Shown here piece after piece: positions 7,772-16,665 of a stretch of DNA of 50,381 nucleotides. The stretch covers positions 1 to 50,381 of the forward strand of contig JAISOJ010000003.1 in assembly GCA_031275735.1 (NCBI GenBank), read 5' to 3'. The notes beneath the pieces were generated by a model that did no database searches, was not told the DNA's origin, and was given only the letters and a program-made list of their open reading frames with translations. How positions within the stretch are numbered: position 1 is the stretch's first letter; the number at the start of each line of letters is the position of its first letter. A program made the translations under genes and the position numbers. Origin of the DNA: Dysgonamonadaceae bacterium. GTDB taxonomy: Bacteria > Bacteroidota > Bacteroidia > Bacteroidales > Azobacteroidaceae.

Positions 7772-10582
7772 TTAATCCTCTTTCACTCCCGTCATAACAA
7801 CTTCGATGAAGTTATTCGAATCGGCAAACGACCGAGCTGTCTTTTGAATATCCGCCGGCGTTACTTCATTCAATGTTTTCACGTAATCGTTGTACGCATT
7901 GTAACCGGTGCGGTAGTACTGAACAATGGTCGACGCCCAATAAGCATTTTCCTGTTCCTGTTCTTGTTGCTTTTTCAACATAAATTCCTTGACCTTGTTG
8001 AAATCTTCCAGACGGGGACCTTCTTCTACTATACGCTGAAATTCTTTCCGGACAATTTCGTTGAGATTTTCGGCTTTTCCAGGCTCTGTTTCATAATAAA
8101 TCTGAAGAGGAGTTTGTCCTTTCGGATAATCGGAAATAACCGACGAAACGCTGACTCCATAAGTTCCGCCTTCGTCTTCCCGCACTTTTTCGGTATAAAC
8201 AATATCCAAAATTTGCTGTAACATATCTGTTTCAATCCGGTTTTTCAACGTGGGTTCCAAAACCGTCCAATAGAGATTGAACACTATCGATTTGATATTT
8301 TCCATTTTCCGACTGAAACTGTTTTTCTTCACGCCCGGATTTAAGTTTGCGTTGACGGCTATATAGTCTTCACTCCGGTTGATGGAAGGAAGCGCACCTA
8401 AATATTGAGCGATTAAAGCTTTGGATTTTTCAGGGTCGATATTTCCGGTAAATACAAAAGTGAAATCGCTAGCGTCGGCGTAACGGTCTTTCCGCCAAGT
8501 CAGAATGGTTTGGTAATTTGCTCTTGCTAAATCGTCGGCTTTCAATCGTTTTTCGCGAATCTGATTGGCATACAGTTCTTTTATGATGGTGTCCGAGATT
8601 GCAATTTCAGGGTTGGCTTCAATGCTTTCCAACTGCGATTTTACCCGGGCAATAAACGACTGATAAGCCTCTTCGTCCGTTCTCGGAGCGGTAAAGTTCA
8701 GGTAAATCAACTGCAATAGGATTTCAAAATCCTTCACGCCGGAAGAACCGGATAGTCCTTCGTAAGTCAGGGTCATGGCCGGATTCAAGGAAACTTTCTT
8801 ACCTGCCAGCGCTTTGTTCAGTTCGGTTTGACTGAAATTGCCGAGTCCGCCCAGACTGGCTACGGAACTGTATATTTTGATATTGACGTCTTCTGTTTCG
8901 GGGAAATGCGAAGAGCCGCCCGGACTGGTTGCTCTTACAATGATTTCATCGTCTTTGAAGTCCGTTGGTTTGATGGCTACTTTCACTCCATTGGATAAAT
9001 GGTAAACGGTCGTTCCAAAATTGCTGTCCTGCAATTCGGACACAATGCTTCCTCCTACCGGAATTTCTTTTAACAAAGGTTCATTGCTCGTTTCTTCTTT
9101 CAAGGGCTGAATGTCTTCATTTTTAGCTTCGGAATACCATTTGATTAGATCTTCTTTTGTGGGGAGAAGTAAGTCTTCTTTTTCGGGAGCCGTCAGGGTA
9201 AGAACGATATTTTTATCCCCTATCAATTCTGCAAGGTATTGATTAACCATTTCCACCATAATTTGGGAGGCGACCGAGGAAATCAGATTGTATTCCATTT
9301 CGATGCCGGGTATGTAGCTGCCGACTGTGAAATGGTGAACGTATTTGTTGGCATAAGCGGAATTGCGCGTTTTATCTTTTTCTTTGAAAGCGCTTTCGTA
9401 TTGCATCAACAGTTTGGTTTTTGCCCGTTCGTATTCCGCTGCAGTAAAGCCGTATCTTTTTACTCGTTCGATTTCACGGACGATTGTTTTCAATCCTCCC
9501 TCAATTTCTTTGTTCTTTACATAAACCGTACCCGATAAAGCGTCCATTGTCGCGGTGTTAGCAAAAGCGCCATCGCTTACGTTTGCGTTCAGGAACGGCG
9601 GGTCAGCTTGTTGCAAGAGATCATTAATACGTTCTCTCATAACGTAATAGATGATTGAATTGAAATAGTTCATCGACAAGCCGGCTAAAGTTCCTCTTAA
9701 TTCTTTGGGAAGCTTTTCGTGTTTGAAATTAATGGTAACTCTTGTATGGGTGGCTTCTTTGTCGGAGGCGATTCCGACCAGTGGTTCCGTATTGTCGGCT
9801 ACCGGATAATAAACCCGTTCAGCCGGATTAGCCGGAGCCGGAATGTCGGCAAACAAAACTTTTAGTTTGTTCTCGATTTGCTCGGGGTCGATATCTCCGA
9901 TGATAATCAAAGCCTGCAAATCAGGACGATACCATTTTTTGTAAAAGGCGTGCAGGGTTTCCGGTTTGAAATTCATGATAATCTCTTCCGTGCCAATGAC
10001 ATTGCGCTTGGAATAGGGATTGTCTGGGAGGATTTCAGGGAGGATTTTTTCGTTCAAACGTTGATTGGCGCCGCCGTAAGTGCGCATTTCTTCCCGAATA
10101 ACTCCTCGTTCTTTGTTGATTTCTGTTTCTTCCAATAACAGAGAACCCGACCAGTCGTGCAAGATTAACAGGCAACTGTCTAAGACTCCTTCCCTGATGG
10201 TGGGTACATCGGAAATGTTGTAAACCGTCTGGTCGTAGCTGGTACCGGCATTCAGGTTTTGCCCAAATTTCACGCCGATGGTTTCCAGGTAGCTAATCAC
10301 TAAATTTCCGGGGAAATGGGTCGAGCCGTTGAACGCCATGTGTTCCAGAAAATGCGCTAAACCGTTCTGGTCGTCTTCTTCCAAAACAGCTCCAACGTTC
10401 TGGGCAATGTAAAAATCGGCTCTTTCTTTCGGCAATTCGTTGTGCCGGATGTAGTAAGTGATGCCGTTGTCTAACTTCCCGTAACGGATGTTCGGGTCGA
10501 TAGGAAGTTCTTGTACTTGCTGTGCAAATGTGTGGACAAGATAAACAAGGACAAATCCTAAAATAAATACAATTTTTTTCAT
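7772..10582 (-). CDS. Exported M16 family zinc metallopeptidase (insulinase/pitrilysin type)
   Basis: A 936-residue peptidase of the periplasm or outer envelope. A signal peptide ends near VHTFAQ (residue 21). The inverted zinc motif HFLEH is at residues 77-81: His77 and His81 bind zinc, Glu80 is the catalytic base, and the distal zinc-ligand glutamate lies in the E-E-T-E-I-N-K-E-R-G segment near 155-165. Two M16 halves follow, the second without a zinc motif, as is normal for the fused one-chain form. This is a common Bacteroidales architecture of about 930-950 residues. It lies 113 bases downstream of recA on the same strand. Its substrate is unknown. Confidence 0.9.
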   Translation of the reverse strand: MKKIVFILGFVLVYLVHTFAQQVQELPIDPNIRYGKLDNGITYYIRHNELPKERADFYIAQNVGAVLEEDDQNGLAHFLEHMAFNGSTHFPGNLVISYLETIGVKFGQNLNAGTSYDQTVYNISDVPTIREGVLDSCLLILHDWSGSLLLEETEINKERGVIREEMRTYGGANQRLNEKILPEILPDNPYSKRNVIGTEEIIMNFKPETLHAFYKKWYRPDLQALIIIGDIDPEQIENKLKVLFADIPAPANPAERVYYPVADNTEPLVGIASDKEATHTRVTINFKHEKLPKELRGTLAGLSMNYFNSIIYYVMRERINDLLQQADPPFLNANVSDGAFANTATMDALSGTVYVKNKEIEGGLKTIVREIERVKRYGFTAAEYERAKTKLLMQYESAFKEKDKTRNSAYANKYVHHFTVGSYIPGIEMEYNLISSVASQIMVEMVNQYLAELIGDKNIVLTLTAPEKEDLLLPTKEDLIKWYSEAKNEDIQPLKEETSNEPLLKEIPVGGSIVSELQDSNFGTTVYHLSNGVKVAIKPTDFKDDEIIVRATSPGGSSHFPETEDVNIKIYSSVASLGGLGNFSQTELNKALAGKKVSLNPAMTLTYEGLSGSSGVKDFEILLQLIYLNFTAPRTDEEAYQSFIARVKSQLESIEANPEIAISDTIIKELYANQIREKRLKADDLARANYQTILTWRKDRYADASDFTFVFTGNIDPEKSKALIAQYLGALPSINRSEDYIAVNANLNPGVKKNSFSRKMENIKSIVFNLYWTVLEPTLKNRIETDMLQQILDIVYTEKVREDEGGTYGVSVSSVISDYPKGQTPLQIYYETEPGKAENLNEIVRKEFQRIVEEGPRLEDFNKVKEFMLKKQQEQEQENAYWASTIVQYYRTGYNAYNDYVKTLNEVTPADIQKTARSFADSNNFIEVVMTGVKED

Positions 10583-10695
10583 ACGCGAATAAATTACAGA
10601 TTATAAATCATTGATTGTTAATGCTTTATTACTTACAGGATGAGTTGCAATTCTTTTCTGTTTCCTGTATTGCTACTTCATTATCCCTATGGGCC

Positions 10696-11724
10696 TTAAC
10701 TTTTCAGTTTTTCCATTATTTTAGTTTCAATTTCTTCCGCTAATTCGGGATTATCGCGTAAACAATCTTTGGCAGCTTCACGTCCTTGCCCCAATTTGGT
10801 ATCATTATAGCTATACCAACTACCACTTTTTTTGATAATTTCCATGTCAGAACCTAAATCCACTAATTCACCTGTTTTAGAAATACCTTCGCCGAACATG
10901 ACGTCAAATTCAGCTTTACGAAAAGGGGGAGCTACTTTGTTTTTCACGACTTTCACCTTGGTTTGGTTTCCTTTTACTTCTTCTCCGTCTTTGATAGGAC
11001 TTCCTTTTCGGATATCTAAGCGGACCGAGGCATAGAATTTCAAAGCGTTACCTCCAGTAGTTGTTTCCGGATTACCAAACATAACGCCGATTTTATCGCG
11101 CAACTGGTTGATGAATACGCAAGTCGTGTTGGTCTTATTGATAGCCGCTGTTAGTTTTCGCAAGGCTTGCGACATCAAACGGGCTTGCAAACCCATTTTG
11201 GAATCACCCATTTCGCCTTCTAATTCCGCTTTAGGCGTTAATGCTGCCACCGAGTCAATGACGATGATGTCGATTGCCGAAGAACGAATTAATTGTTCGG
11301 TAATTTCCAAAGCTTGTTCACCGGAATCGGGTTGGGAAACCCAGAGGTTTTCGACGTCCACGCCTAGTTTCTCGGCATAAAAACGGTCAAAAGCATGTTC
11401 TGCATCAATGAAAGCGGCAATACCTCCTGCTTTTTGCGCTTCGGCGATGGCATGAATAGCTAAGGTGGTTTTACCGGAAGATTCGGGACCATAGATTTCA
11501 ATAACCCTTCCTCGTGGATAACCTCCTACGCCCAGAGCGGCATTTAGAGAAACGGACCCGGTAGGGATGACTGCAATTTCTTCTACGGCTCTATCACCCA
11601 TTTTCATAATGGAACCTTTGCCGTAATTTTTTTCAATTTTGTCCATTGCCATTTTCAATGCTTTCAACTTTTCGGCATTAGATGGCTGTTCTTTTGCTTC
11701 TGTGTTTTTTACCTTTTCACTCAT
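10696..11724 (-). CDS. recA: Recombinase RecA
   Basis: DNA strand-exchange ATPase that drives homologous recombination and triggers the SOS response. The 342-residue sequence has the Walker A loop GPESSGKT at residues 79-86, a Walker B strand ([10 protein letters not shown], about 156-165), the L2 DNA-binding loop around [18 protein letters not shown], and an acidic, lysine-containing C-terminus. There is no intein or truncation. I see no strong promoter in the 64 bases upstream, so it is probably transcribed with the carboxynorspermidine synthase-like gene in front of it. I found no obvious SOS box in the spacer. Confidence 0.97.
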   Translation of the reverse strand: MSEKVKNTEAKEQPSNAEKLKALKMAMDKIEKNYGKGSIMKMGDRAVEEIAVIPTGSVSLNAALGVGGYPRGRVIEIYGPESSGKTTLAIHAIAEAQKAGGIAAFIDAEHAFDRFYAEKLGVDVENLWVSQPDSGEQALEITEQLIRSSAIDIIVIDSVAALTPKAELEGEMGDSKMGLQARLMSQALRKLTAAINKTNTTCVFINQLRDKIGVMFGNPETTTGGNALKFYASVRLDIRKGSPIKDGEEVKGNQTKVKVVKNKVAPPFRKAEFDVMFGEGISKTGELVDLGSDMEIIKKSGSWYSYNDTKLGQGREAAKDCLRDNPELAEEIETKIMEKLKS

Positions 11725-11788
11725 ATTTGTAATTATTTAATTAATAAGGGTTTTGGAAACCAAAAAAATCATTTTCACTTTTAGTTTT

Positions 11789-12997
11789 TTATATTTCCAG
11801 ATCTTCATTGAATTTTTCGTGCCAAGGCAAGCCTTGTTTATTCAATTGTTCTAAAAACGGGTCAGGATCCAATTCTTCTACATTAAAAACGCCCGGTTTC
11901 CGCCAGACGCCTTGGGCAAACATCAGTGCGCCAATAGTAGCAGGGACGCCTGTGGTATAACTAACACCCTGTGCTCCGGTTTCTTTATAAGCATCCTGAT
12001 GGCGGCAATTATTGTAAATATAATAAGTCAATTCTTTCCCTTCTTTATCCAAACCTTTGATTCGGCAACCAATGCTTGTTTCTCCCGTATAGTTTTCTCC
12101 TAATTCTCCCGGATCGGGCAATACGGCCTTCAAAAATTGGATAGGAATGATTTCCATTCCTTTATACATGACGGGGTCAATGCGTGCCATACCAATGTTT
12201 TGGATCACTCGTAAATGAGTCAGGTATTCTTGTCCGAAAGTCATCCAGAAGCGGGCTCTTTTCAAGGTAGGAAAATTTTTTACTAACGATTCCAATTCTT
12301 CGTGATAAATCACATAAGATTCCTTTGGTCCTATATTCGGGTAATTCAATGGTTTATGTATTTCGTGCGGTTGAGTAATTACCCATTGCCCGTTTTCCCA
12401 GTATTTACCTTTTTGGGTGACTTCGCGAATATTAATTTCGGGATTGAAATTGGTGGCAAACGCTTTTCCATGGTCGCCGGCATTACAATCCACGATATCC
12501 AAGTATTCCATTTTACTAAAATAGTGTTTAGCTGCGTAGGCTGTGAAAATACTCGTCACGCCGGGATCGAATCCGCAACCCAAAATCGCCATTAAACCGG
12601 CTTTTTTGAATTTATCTTGATAAGCCCATTGCCATTTGTATTCAAATACAGCTTCTTCTTTCGGTTCGTAATTTGCCGTGTCCAAATAATTAACTCCCGC
12701 TTCCAAGCAAGCGTCCATAATGCTTAAGTCCTGATAAGGGAGCGCTACATTGATCACCAATTCCGGTTTAAAATTATTGAACAAGTCCAATAATTCAGAA
12801 ACATTGTCTGCATCGACCGAAGCCGTTCGAATTTTTTTGTTACCATACTTTGTACCGATGGCATTTGCCAAGGTTTCACATTTGGAGAGGGTACGGCTTG
12901 CCAGCATTATATCAGAGAAAACTCCGTGATTTTGAGCTGTTTTGTGAGCAACGACCGTTCCTACGCCTCCAGCGCCGATAATAAGAATTTTTGACAT
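11789..12997 (-). CDS. Saccharopine dehydrogenase family protein, probable carboxynorspermidine synthase
   Basis: NAD(P)H-dependent reductase of 402 residues. The N-terminal Rossmann fold begins ILIIGAGGVGTVVAHKTA. The C-terminal catalytic region has the wording expected of carboxy(nor)spermidine dehydrogenase, which condenses aspartate semialdehyde with a diamine, rather than lysine-pathway saccharopine reductase: C-G-F-D-P-G-V-T near residue 141, D-C-N-A-G-D-H-G near 170, and C-R-H-Q-D-A-Y near 336. This enzyme starts the alternative spermidine route found in many Bacteroidota. The matching decarboxylase gene is not in this window. A -7 element is at 13020-13027, and recA follows 64 bases downstream. 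Confidence 0.8.
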   Translation of the reverse strand: MSKILIIGAGGVGTVVAHKTAQNHGVFSDIMLASRTLSKCETLANAIGTKYGNKKIRTASVDADNVSELLDLFNNFKPELVINVALPYQDLSIMDACLEAGVNYLDTANYEPKEEAVFEYKWQWAYQDKFKKAGLMAILGCGFDPGVTSIFTAYAAKHYFSKMEYLDIVDCNAGDHGKAFATNFNPEINIREVTQKGKYWENGQWVITQPHEIHKPLNYPNIGPKESYVIYHEELESLVKNFPTLKRARFWMTFGQEYLTHLRVIQNIGMARIDPVMYKGMEIIPIQFLKAVLPDPGELGENYTGETSIGCRIKGLDKEGKELTYYIYNNCRHQDAYKETGAQGVSYTTGVPATIGALMFAQGVWRKPGVFNVEELDPDPFLEQLNKQGLPWHEKFNEDLEI

Positions 12998-13019
12998 AGA
13001 TAGATTGTTTTTTGCTACG

Positions 13020-13027
13020 CAAATATA
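13020..13027 (-). promoter_or_regulatory. -7 promoter element for the polyamine enzyme-recA unit
   Basis: Read on the minus strand this is TATATTTG, a fit to TAnnTTTG, 23 bases before the start codon. The nearest TTTG is 23 bases upstream, slightly beyond the ideal spacing. Confidence 0.45.
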
Positions 13028-13486
13028 GGGATATTTATTGAATTAAAAATCAAAACCGAACCAATCAATTATTTTATTCCGCCAAAACCACGGCAAGAGG
13101 AATTTTTGAAAAAATATGCAGGTAATAAAAACTTGAGGAGTTTATCGGATTTATGAGGTATGAGGCAGAACGGCAATGGGTGTCGTGTTTGCTACATAAG
13201 CTAATCGGTTGTACTGGATTAGATAAACCCGTATCAATAGTGCAACAAACTTCATAAGTCTCAAATTATAAAATAATTAATCCTAATACTATTTTTCCGT
13301 AAATGACCCCGATGCCAACTTTTTACTTTTTCCAAGATAACTTCAGGGGGTCTTTAAAGGAAGAATGATACCCTGATTAAACAACATTTTATAACTGTCT
13401 GCAAAGATAGATTTTTTTCCGAATCACATTGTGCAATTTCCCTTTTCTCCTTTCCTCCCTGAATTTACATTAGCGTTAATAAAAAA
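13028..13486. other. Long intergenic region without a gene
   Basis: Part of the 606 bases between the polyamine gene and dps. I see no coding frame that resembles a protein. GACCCC (about 13306) and GGGGTC (about 13348) could pair. A minus-strand TATCTTTG at 13402-13409 could be a -7 element of a long leader or a short RNA, but its -33 element is absent. Nothing else is supportable. Confidence 0.4.
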
Positions 13487-13504
13487 TATATATGTCGATA
13501 TATA
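13487..13504. promoter_or_regulatory. Inverted repeat upstream of the dps promoter, possible operator
   Basis: TATATAT and ATATATA flank a GTCG core, a perfect 7-base inverted repeat ending ten bases before the dps -33 element. It is a plausible site for a redox or iron regulator. AT-rich repeats arise easily by chance, so this is an inference. Confidence 0.35.
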
Positions 13505-13514
13505 AATTATTGAT

Positions 13515-13545
13515 TTTGTTTATACTTTTATTTGTTATATATTTG
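13515..13545 (+). promoter_or_regulatory. Bacteroides-type promoter of dps
   Basis: TTTG (13515-13518), exactly 19 bases, then TATATTTG (13538-13545): an ideal match to the primary-sigma consensus of this phylum. The leader to the ATG at 13604 is about 50 bases. Confidence 0.75.
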
Positions 13546-13603
13546 CATAGAATTTAGAAGAGAAAAATAACAAATAAAGTTTAACATATTAAATAATAAA
13601 ATT

Positions 13604-14086
13604 ATGAATGCAAATGTAAAGAACAATCTGGGATTAGATTTTACTACGACTAATCCGGTAATTGTAAAATTAAGCGAACTGTTGGCAAACTATCAAGTAT
13701 TTTACACTAATTTGAGAGGTTTTCATTGGAACATCCAGGGCGATAAGTTTTATGAATTACATGAACTTTATGAAAATTATTACGACGAGATTGCAGAAAA
13801 GATCGACGAGATTGCAGAGCGTATTGTAATATTGGGGGGAACGCCGGATAATAATTTTTCGGATTATTTGAAATTAGCGAATGTAAAAGAAATCTCGAAA
13901 GTTTCCAATTGGAAAATAGGCGTAAATAATGTGCTGGAAACATTGCAATTGTTACTAGATAAATTGAGAGAACTCCACGGATTAGCTATCAAATCGGGAG
14001 ACCAAGGTACTGTTTCTATAGCCAATCACGGTATCAAGAGTTTTGAAAAGAAGATATGGATGCTTTCAGCTTATTTGAAAGATTGA
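13604..14086 (+). CDS. dps: Dps ferritin-like DNA-protection protein
   Basis: Forms a hollow dodecamer that oxidises and stores iron with peroxide, guarding DNA in stress and starvation. The 160-residue length is typical. The ferroxidase site between subunits is visible as the H-W-N-I-Q-G-D-K-F-Y-E-L-H segment (about 41-53), followed by the acidic helix Y-Y-D-E-I-A-E-K-I-D-E-I-A-E-R. These supply the His, Asp and Glu ligands. A lysine-rich N-terminal DNA tail is not present, so DNA binding may be weak. It is monocistronic: its own strong promoter lies upstream and a hairpin terminator immediately downstream. Confidence 0.93.
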   Translation: MNANVKNNLGLDFTTTNPVIVKLSELLANYQVFYTNLRGFHWNIQGDKFYELHELYENYYDEIAEKIDEIAERIVILGGTPDNNFSDYLKLANVKEISKVSNWKIGVNNVLETLQLLLDKLRELHGLAIKSGDQGTVSIANHGIKSFEKKIWMLSAYLKD

Positions 14087-14097
14087 CAAAATGTTGT

Positions 14098-14123
14098 TTG
14101 GGCGGATGGAAAAATCCGCCCAA
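14098..14123. terminator. Rho-independent terminator after dps
   Basis: TTGGGCGGAT (14098-14107) and ATCCGCCCAA (14114-14123) form a 10-base stem with a GGAAAA loop, followed by TCTTTTA. It also serves the convergent hemW gene. Confidence 0.8.
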
Positions 14124-14145
14124 TCTTTTATCTACCTCTCATTTT

Positions 14146-15261
14146 CTAAATCATAAGGGCGCTCATAATTCCATCCGATACAAAGAGTCCTTTTTTTGTC
14201 AATTTCAAACGGTTGGTTTTTATTTCTAATAAGCAATCCTTAATATATTTCTGCGCTTGTTCCAAACAATATCCTTTCATTTTTTCCCCAAAAAGCATAG
14301 CTAACTCAGGAAGCTCAATCCCTTCCACTCTTCTTAATCGTGTAATAATAAAGTCATTATAAGCCATTTGAGAAGTAAGTATTTCTTTTGTAACCTCCCT
14401 GTAATTTGGCCCTTCCGTTTTTTTATTCCATTGCCGGCTAAATCCATTGTAAGAATGTGCCGATGCTCCAATTCCTAAATAATGCGTTCCGTCCCAATAA
14501 GAAGAATTGTGTTTAGAACGATACCCTTGTTTCGAAAAATTAGCTATTTCATAATGCTCAAAACCCGCTTCATTCAATTTTTGAATAAGTAGTTCGAATA
14601 ACTGTACGCTCAGTTCTTCTTGCACCGGCTCGACCAAGCCCTGTTTCAATAGTTGAAATAAGGGCGTATTTTCCTCATAAATCAAATGATAAGCAGAAAT
14701 ATGCTGAATATCAAGCATAAGAGCTTTGGCTAAATTATCTTCCCAAATTTCCAAAGTTTGCCCCGGCAAACCGTATATTAAATCAATGCTGATATTACTA
14801 AACCCATTTTCCTGCAATTGTTTAATAGCTCGTATGGCGGATTCCGAATCATGGCGGCGACGCAAAAACCGTAATTCTTTATCGTTAAAACTTTGTATCC
14901 CTAAGCTAATTCGATTGAAAGGCAAATGTTTGATTAAATTCAGATATTCCGAACTCAGATCATCCGGATTGGCTTCAAGAGTGATTTCCAAATTTTTCTT
15001 ATTTTCAGAAATTTCCGGATAACAAGTATCTATTGTTTGAAAAATTTTTTCAAAATTTTGCGCCGATAATTGAGAAGGAGTACCTCCTCCGAAATAAATT
15101 GTTTGGATAGACTGCCCTGGCAAATAGCCTTTCCTATCCATTAATTCCTTACACATAACGTCCACATACAATTCTTTTTCTTTCAAAGAAGTAGAAGAAA
15201 AAAAATCGCAATAGATACAACGCGACCGACAAAAAGGAATATGAAAATAAATACCGGACAT
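14146..15261 (-). CDS. hemW: HemW, radical SAM heme chaperone
   Basis: Radical SAM protein of the HemN-like group. HemW hands heme to respiratory proteins and is often misnamed oxygen-independent coproporphyrinogen oxidase. The 371-residue protein has the cluster motif CRSRCIYC at about residues 11-18 (C-x3-C-x2-C), followed by the Y-F-G-G-G-T-P-S glycine motif. It lacks the N-terminal extension of true HemN, and its length agrees with HemW. A -7 element lies at 15285-15292 on the minus strand. Confidence 0.88.
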   Translation of the reverse strand: MSGIYFHIPFCRSRCIYCDFFSSTSLKEKELYVDVMCKELMDRKGYLPGQSIQTIYFGGGTPSQLSAQNFEKIFQTIDTCYPEISENKKNLEITLEANPDDLSSEYLNLIKHLPFNRISLGIQSFNDKELRFLRRRHDSESAIRAIKQLQENGFSNISIDLIYGLPGQTLEIWEDNLAKALMLDIQHISAYHLIYEENTPLFQLLKQGLVEPVQEELSVQLFELLIQKLNEAGFEHYEIANFSKQGYRSKHNSSYWDGTHYLGIGASAHSYNGFSRQWNKKTEGPNYREVTKEILTSQMAYNDFIITRLRRVEGIELPELAMLFGEKMKGYCLEQAQKYIKDCLLEIKTNRLKLTKKGLFVSDGIMSALMI

Positions 15262-15284
15262 TATTGGGCGTTTTTATATTGTGA

Positions 15285-15292
15285 CAAATATA
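15285..15292 (-). promoter_or_regulatory. -7 promoter element for hemW
   Basis: TATATTTG on the minus strand, about 24 bases before the hemW start codon. No clear -33 element. Confidence 0.4.
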
Positions 15293-15375
15293 ATAAAAAA
15301 TCGATAATTTGGAAACTTATTACAGGGCAGTTCTTTGCGACTAGGTGTAACGAATTGGAATAACAACCTTCGTCA

Positions 15376-16665
15376 TTACAATTGCATCGTGAAGCAGCTT
15401 CCTTTTTCCGGCTCAGAACGAACCGAAATCACCCCTCCATGCAGATTAACTATCTGCCGGCAAATACTCAATCCGATTCCCGACCCGGTCGATTTAGTAG
15501 TAAAAAAGGGGATGAATATTTTATCCAAAACCTCCGGCAAGATACCGTCGCCATTGTCGGAAACCCGGATGACCGGACGTTGATATTCATTTTTAGAAAT
15601 GCTCACCTTCACCGCGACCGGTCTGTCCGGCGACGATTCGCAAGCATTTTTGATCAAGTTAATCAAGACCTGTTCCATCAGTCCCCGATCGGCAACGATG
15701 CAAATATCCTGCGGTTGAACGCAATAATCAAAGACAAAACCGCCGGCTCGCAACAGGCGGTTGATGTCGTCTATCCATTCGCGAGCAGAAAACGAAGCGA
15801 AAACCGGCGACGGAATATGCGTCAGTTTTTTGTAATTGTTCACAAAATCGACCAGACCCTTGCTTCTGCGATGAATTGTTTGCATGGCGTGACTCATCCA
15901 TTCACGGTTTCCTTCGTTCGTTTCCGAAAACGTTTCAGACAAGGAAATAATAGGCGTCAACGAATTCATAATTTCATGCGTCAACACCCGGATTAATTTT
16001 TTCCAGGCATCGCTTTCGTTTTCTTCCAATACCGATTGAATATTTTTCAAACTAATCAATTTCAATTCTTTACCCTCCAAAATAAAATAGATAGCCGTCA
16101 CTGCCAACTGATGAATCACTCTTTCCCGCTCAATACGGATAATTTTTGTTTCGCGCGAAACAAGTTTATCCAAAACCGCAGGTAAATCGGGCCAAACGCT
16201 CTTCAAATCGTCCAGGATACGCGGTTGCGGCTTCCCCAGTACGTCCAGAGCCATCTTGTTAATCCAGTTGATTTTACCCTGTTTGTCGATAACGATGATA
16301 CCGAAATCGATCCGATTCAACAACGTTTCATAAAAATTCTGTTCGGTCTGCATTCTCCGAAGCTTCATATTGAAACGTTCGATAGAAGCCTCCATGAGCG
16401 GAATTAAATCCGCAGCTAATCCTTTCTCCGCAAAGTTTTTGAAAGAAATATTAAATTCCGAAAAACGGACCGCGTCAATCAGGCGTTTCATGTCTTTCAC
16501 CGTTCTTGCCTGGAAACGGAACAAGCGATGACCCGCCCAAACAGTCGCCCAAAAGCAGAAAAAACTTACCCCCTCTAACCGGAGAAATAAGGTAGCGCCG
16601 GTTGCTCCGGCTAACAGTCCTATTGTTAAAATCCGGCTAAACAGTTGGGATGAATAACTTTTCAT
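15376..16665 (-). CDS. Membrane sensor histidine kinase (NtrY/AtoS-like)
   Basis: Sensor of the two-component pair that probably controls the divergent efflux operon. Of its 429 residues, the first 50 form two close membrane segments with almost no external loop. A HAMP-like linker and a PAS-like domain follow (about 105-215). The phospho-acceptor box V-L-T-H-E-I-M-N-S-L-T-P has His230. The ATPase domain shows the N box (N-L-I-K-N-A-C-E-S, about 336-344), G1 (D-N-G-D-G-I, 370-375) and G2 (G-S-G-I-G-L-S, 394-400). Its ATG lies inside the stop of the regulator gene (4-base overlap), so the two are translationally coupled. The lack of a periplasmic sensor suggests the signal is sensed within the membrane or cytoplasm, or through the transporter. 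Confidence 0.88.
   Translation of the reverse strand: MKSYSSQLFSRILTIGLLAGATGATLFLRLEGVSFFCFWATVWAGHRLFRFQARTVKDMKRLIDAVRFSEFNISFKNFAEKGLAADLIPLMEASIERFNMKLRRMQTEQNFYETLLNRIDFGIIVIDKQGKINWINKMALDVLGKPQPRILDDLKSVWPDLPAVLDKLVSRETKIIRIERERVIHQLAVTAIYFILEGKELKLISLKNIQSVLEENESDAWKKLIRVLTHEIMNSLTPIISLSETFSETNEGNREWMSHAMQTIHRRSKGLVDFVNNYKKLTHIPSPVFASFSAREWIDDINRLLRAGGFVFDYCVQPQDICIVADRGLMEQVLINLIKNACESSPDRPVAVKVSISKNEYQRPVIRVSDNGDGILPEVLDKIFIPFFTTKSTGSGIGLSICRQIVNLHGGVISVRSEPEKGSCFTMQL

Noticed and set aside
7766-8221. Plus-strand open frame of 151 codons
   Set aside because: It is the antisense shadow of the 3' end of the M16 peptidase gene; the composition (F/I/R-rich) is not protein-like.
11789-12997. 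Lysine-pathway saccharopine dehydrogenase
   Set aside because: The active-site wording matches carboxynorspermidine synthase; no other lysine genes of the aminoadipate route are near.
14146-15261. Coproporphyrinogen III oxidase HemN
   Set aside because: The chain is short and lacks the HemN N-terminal extension; HemW fits better.
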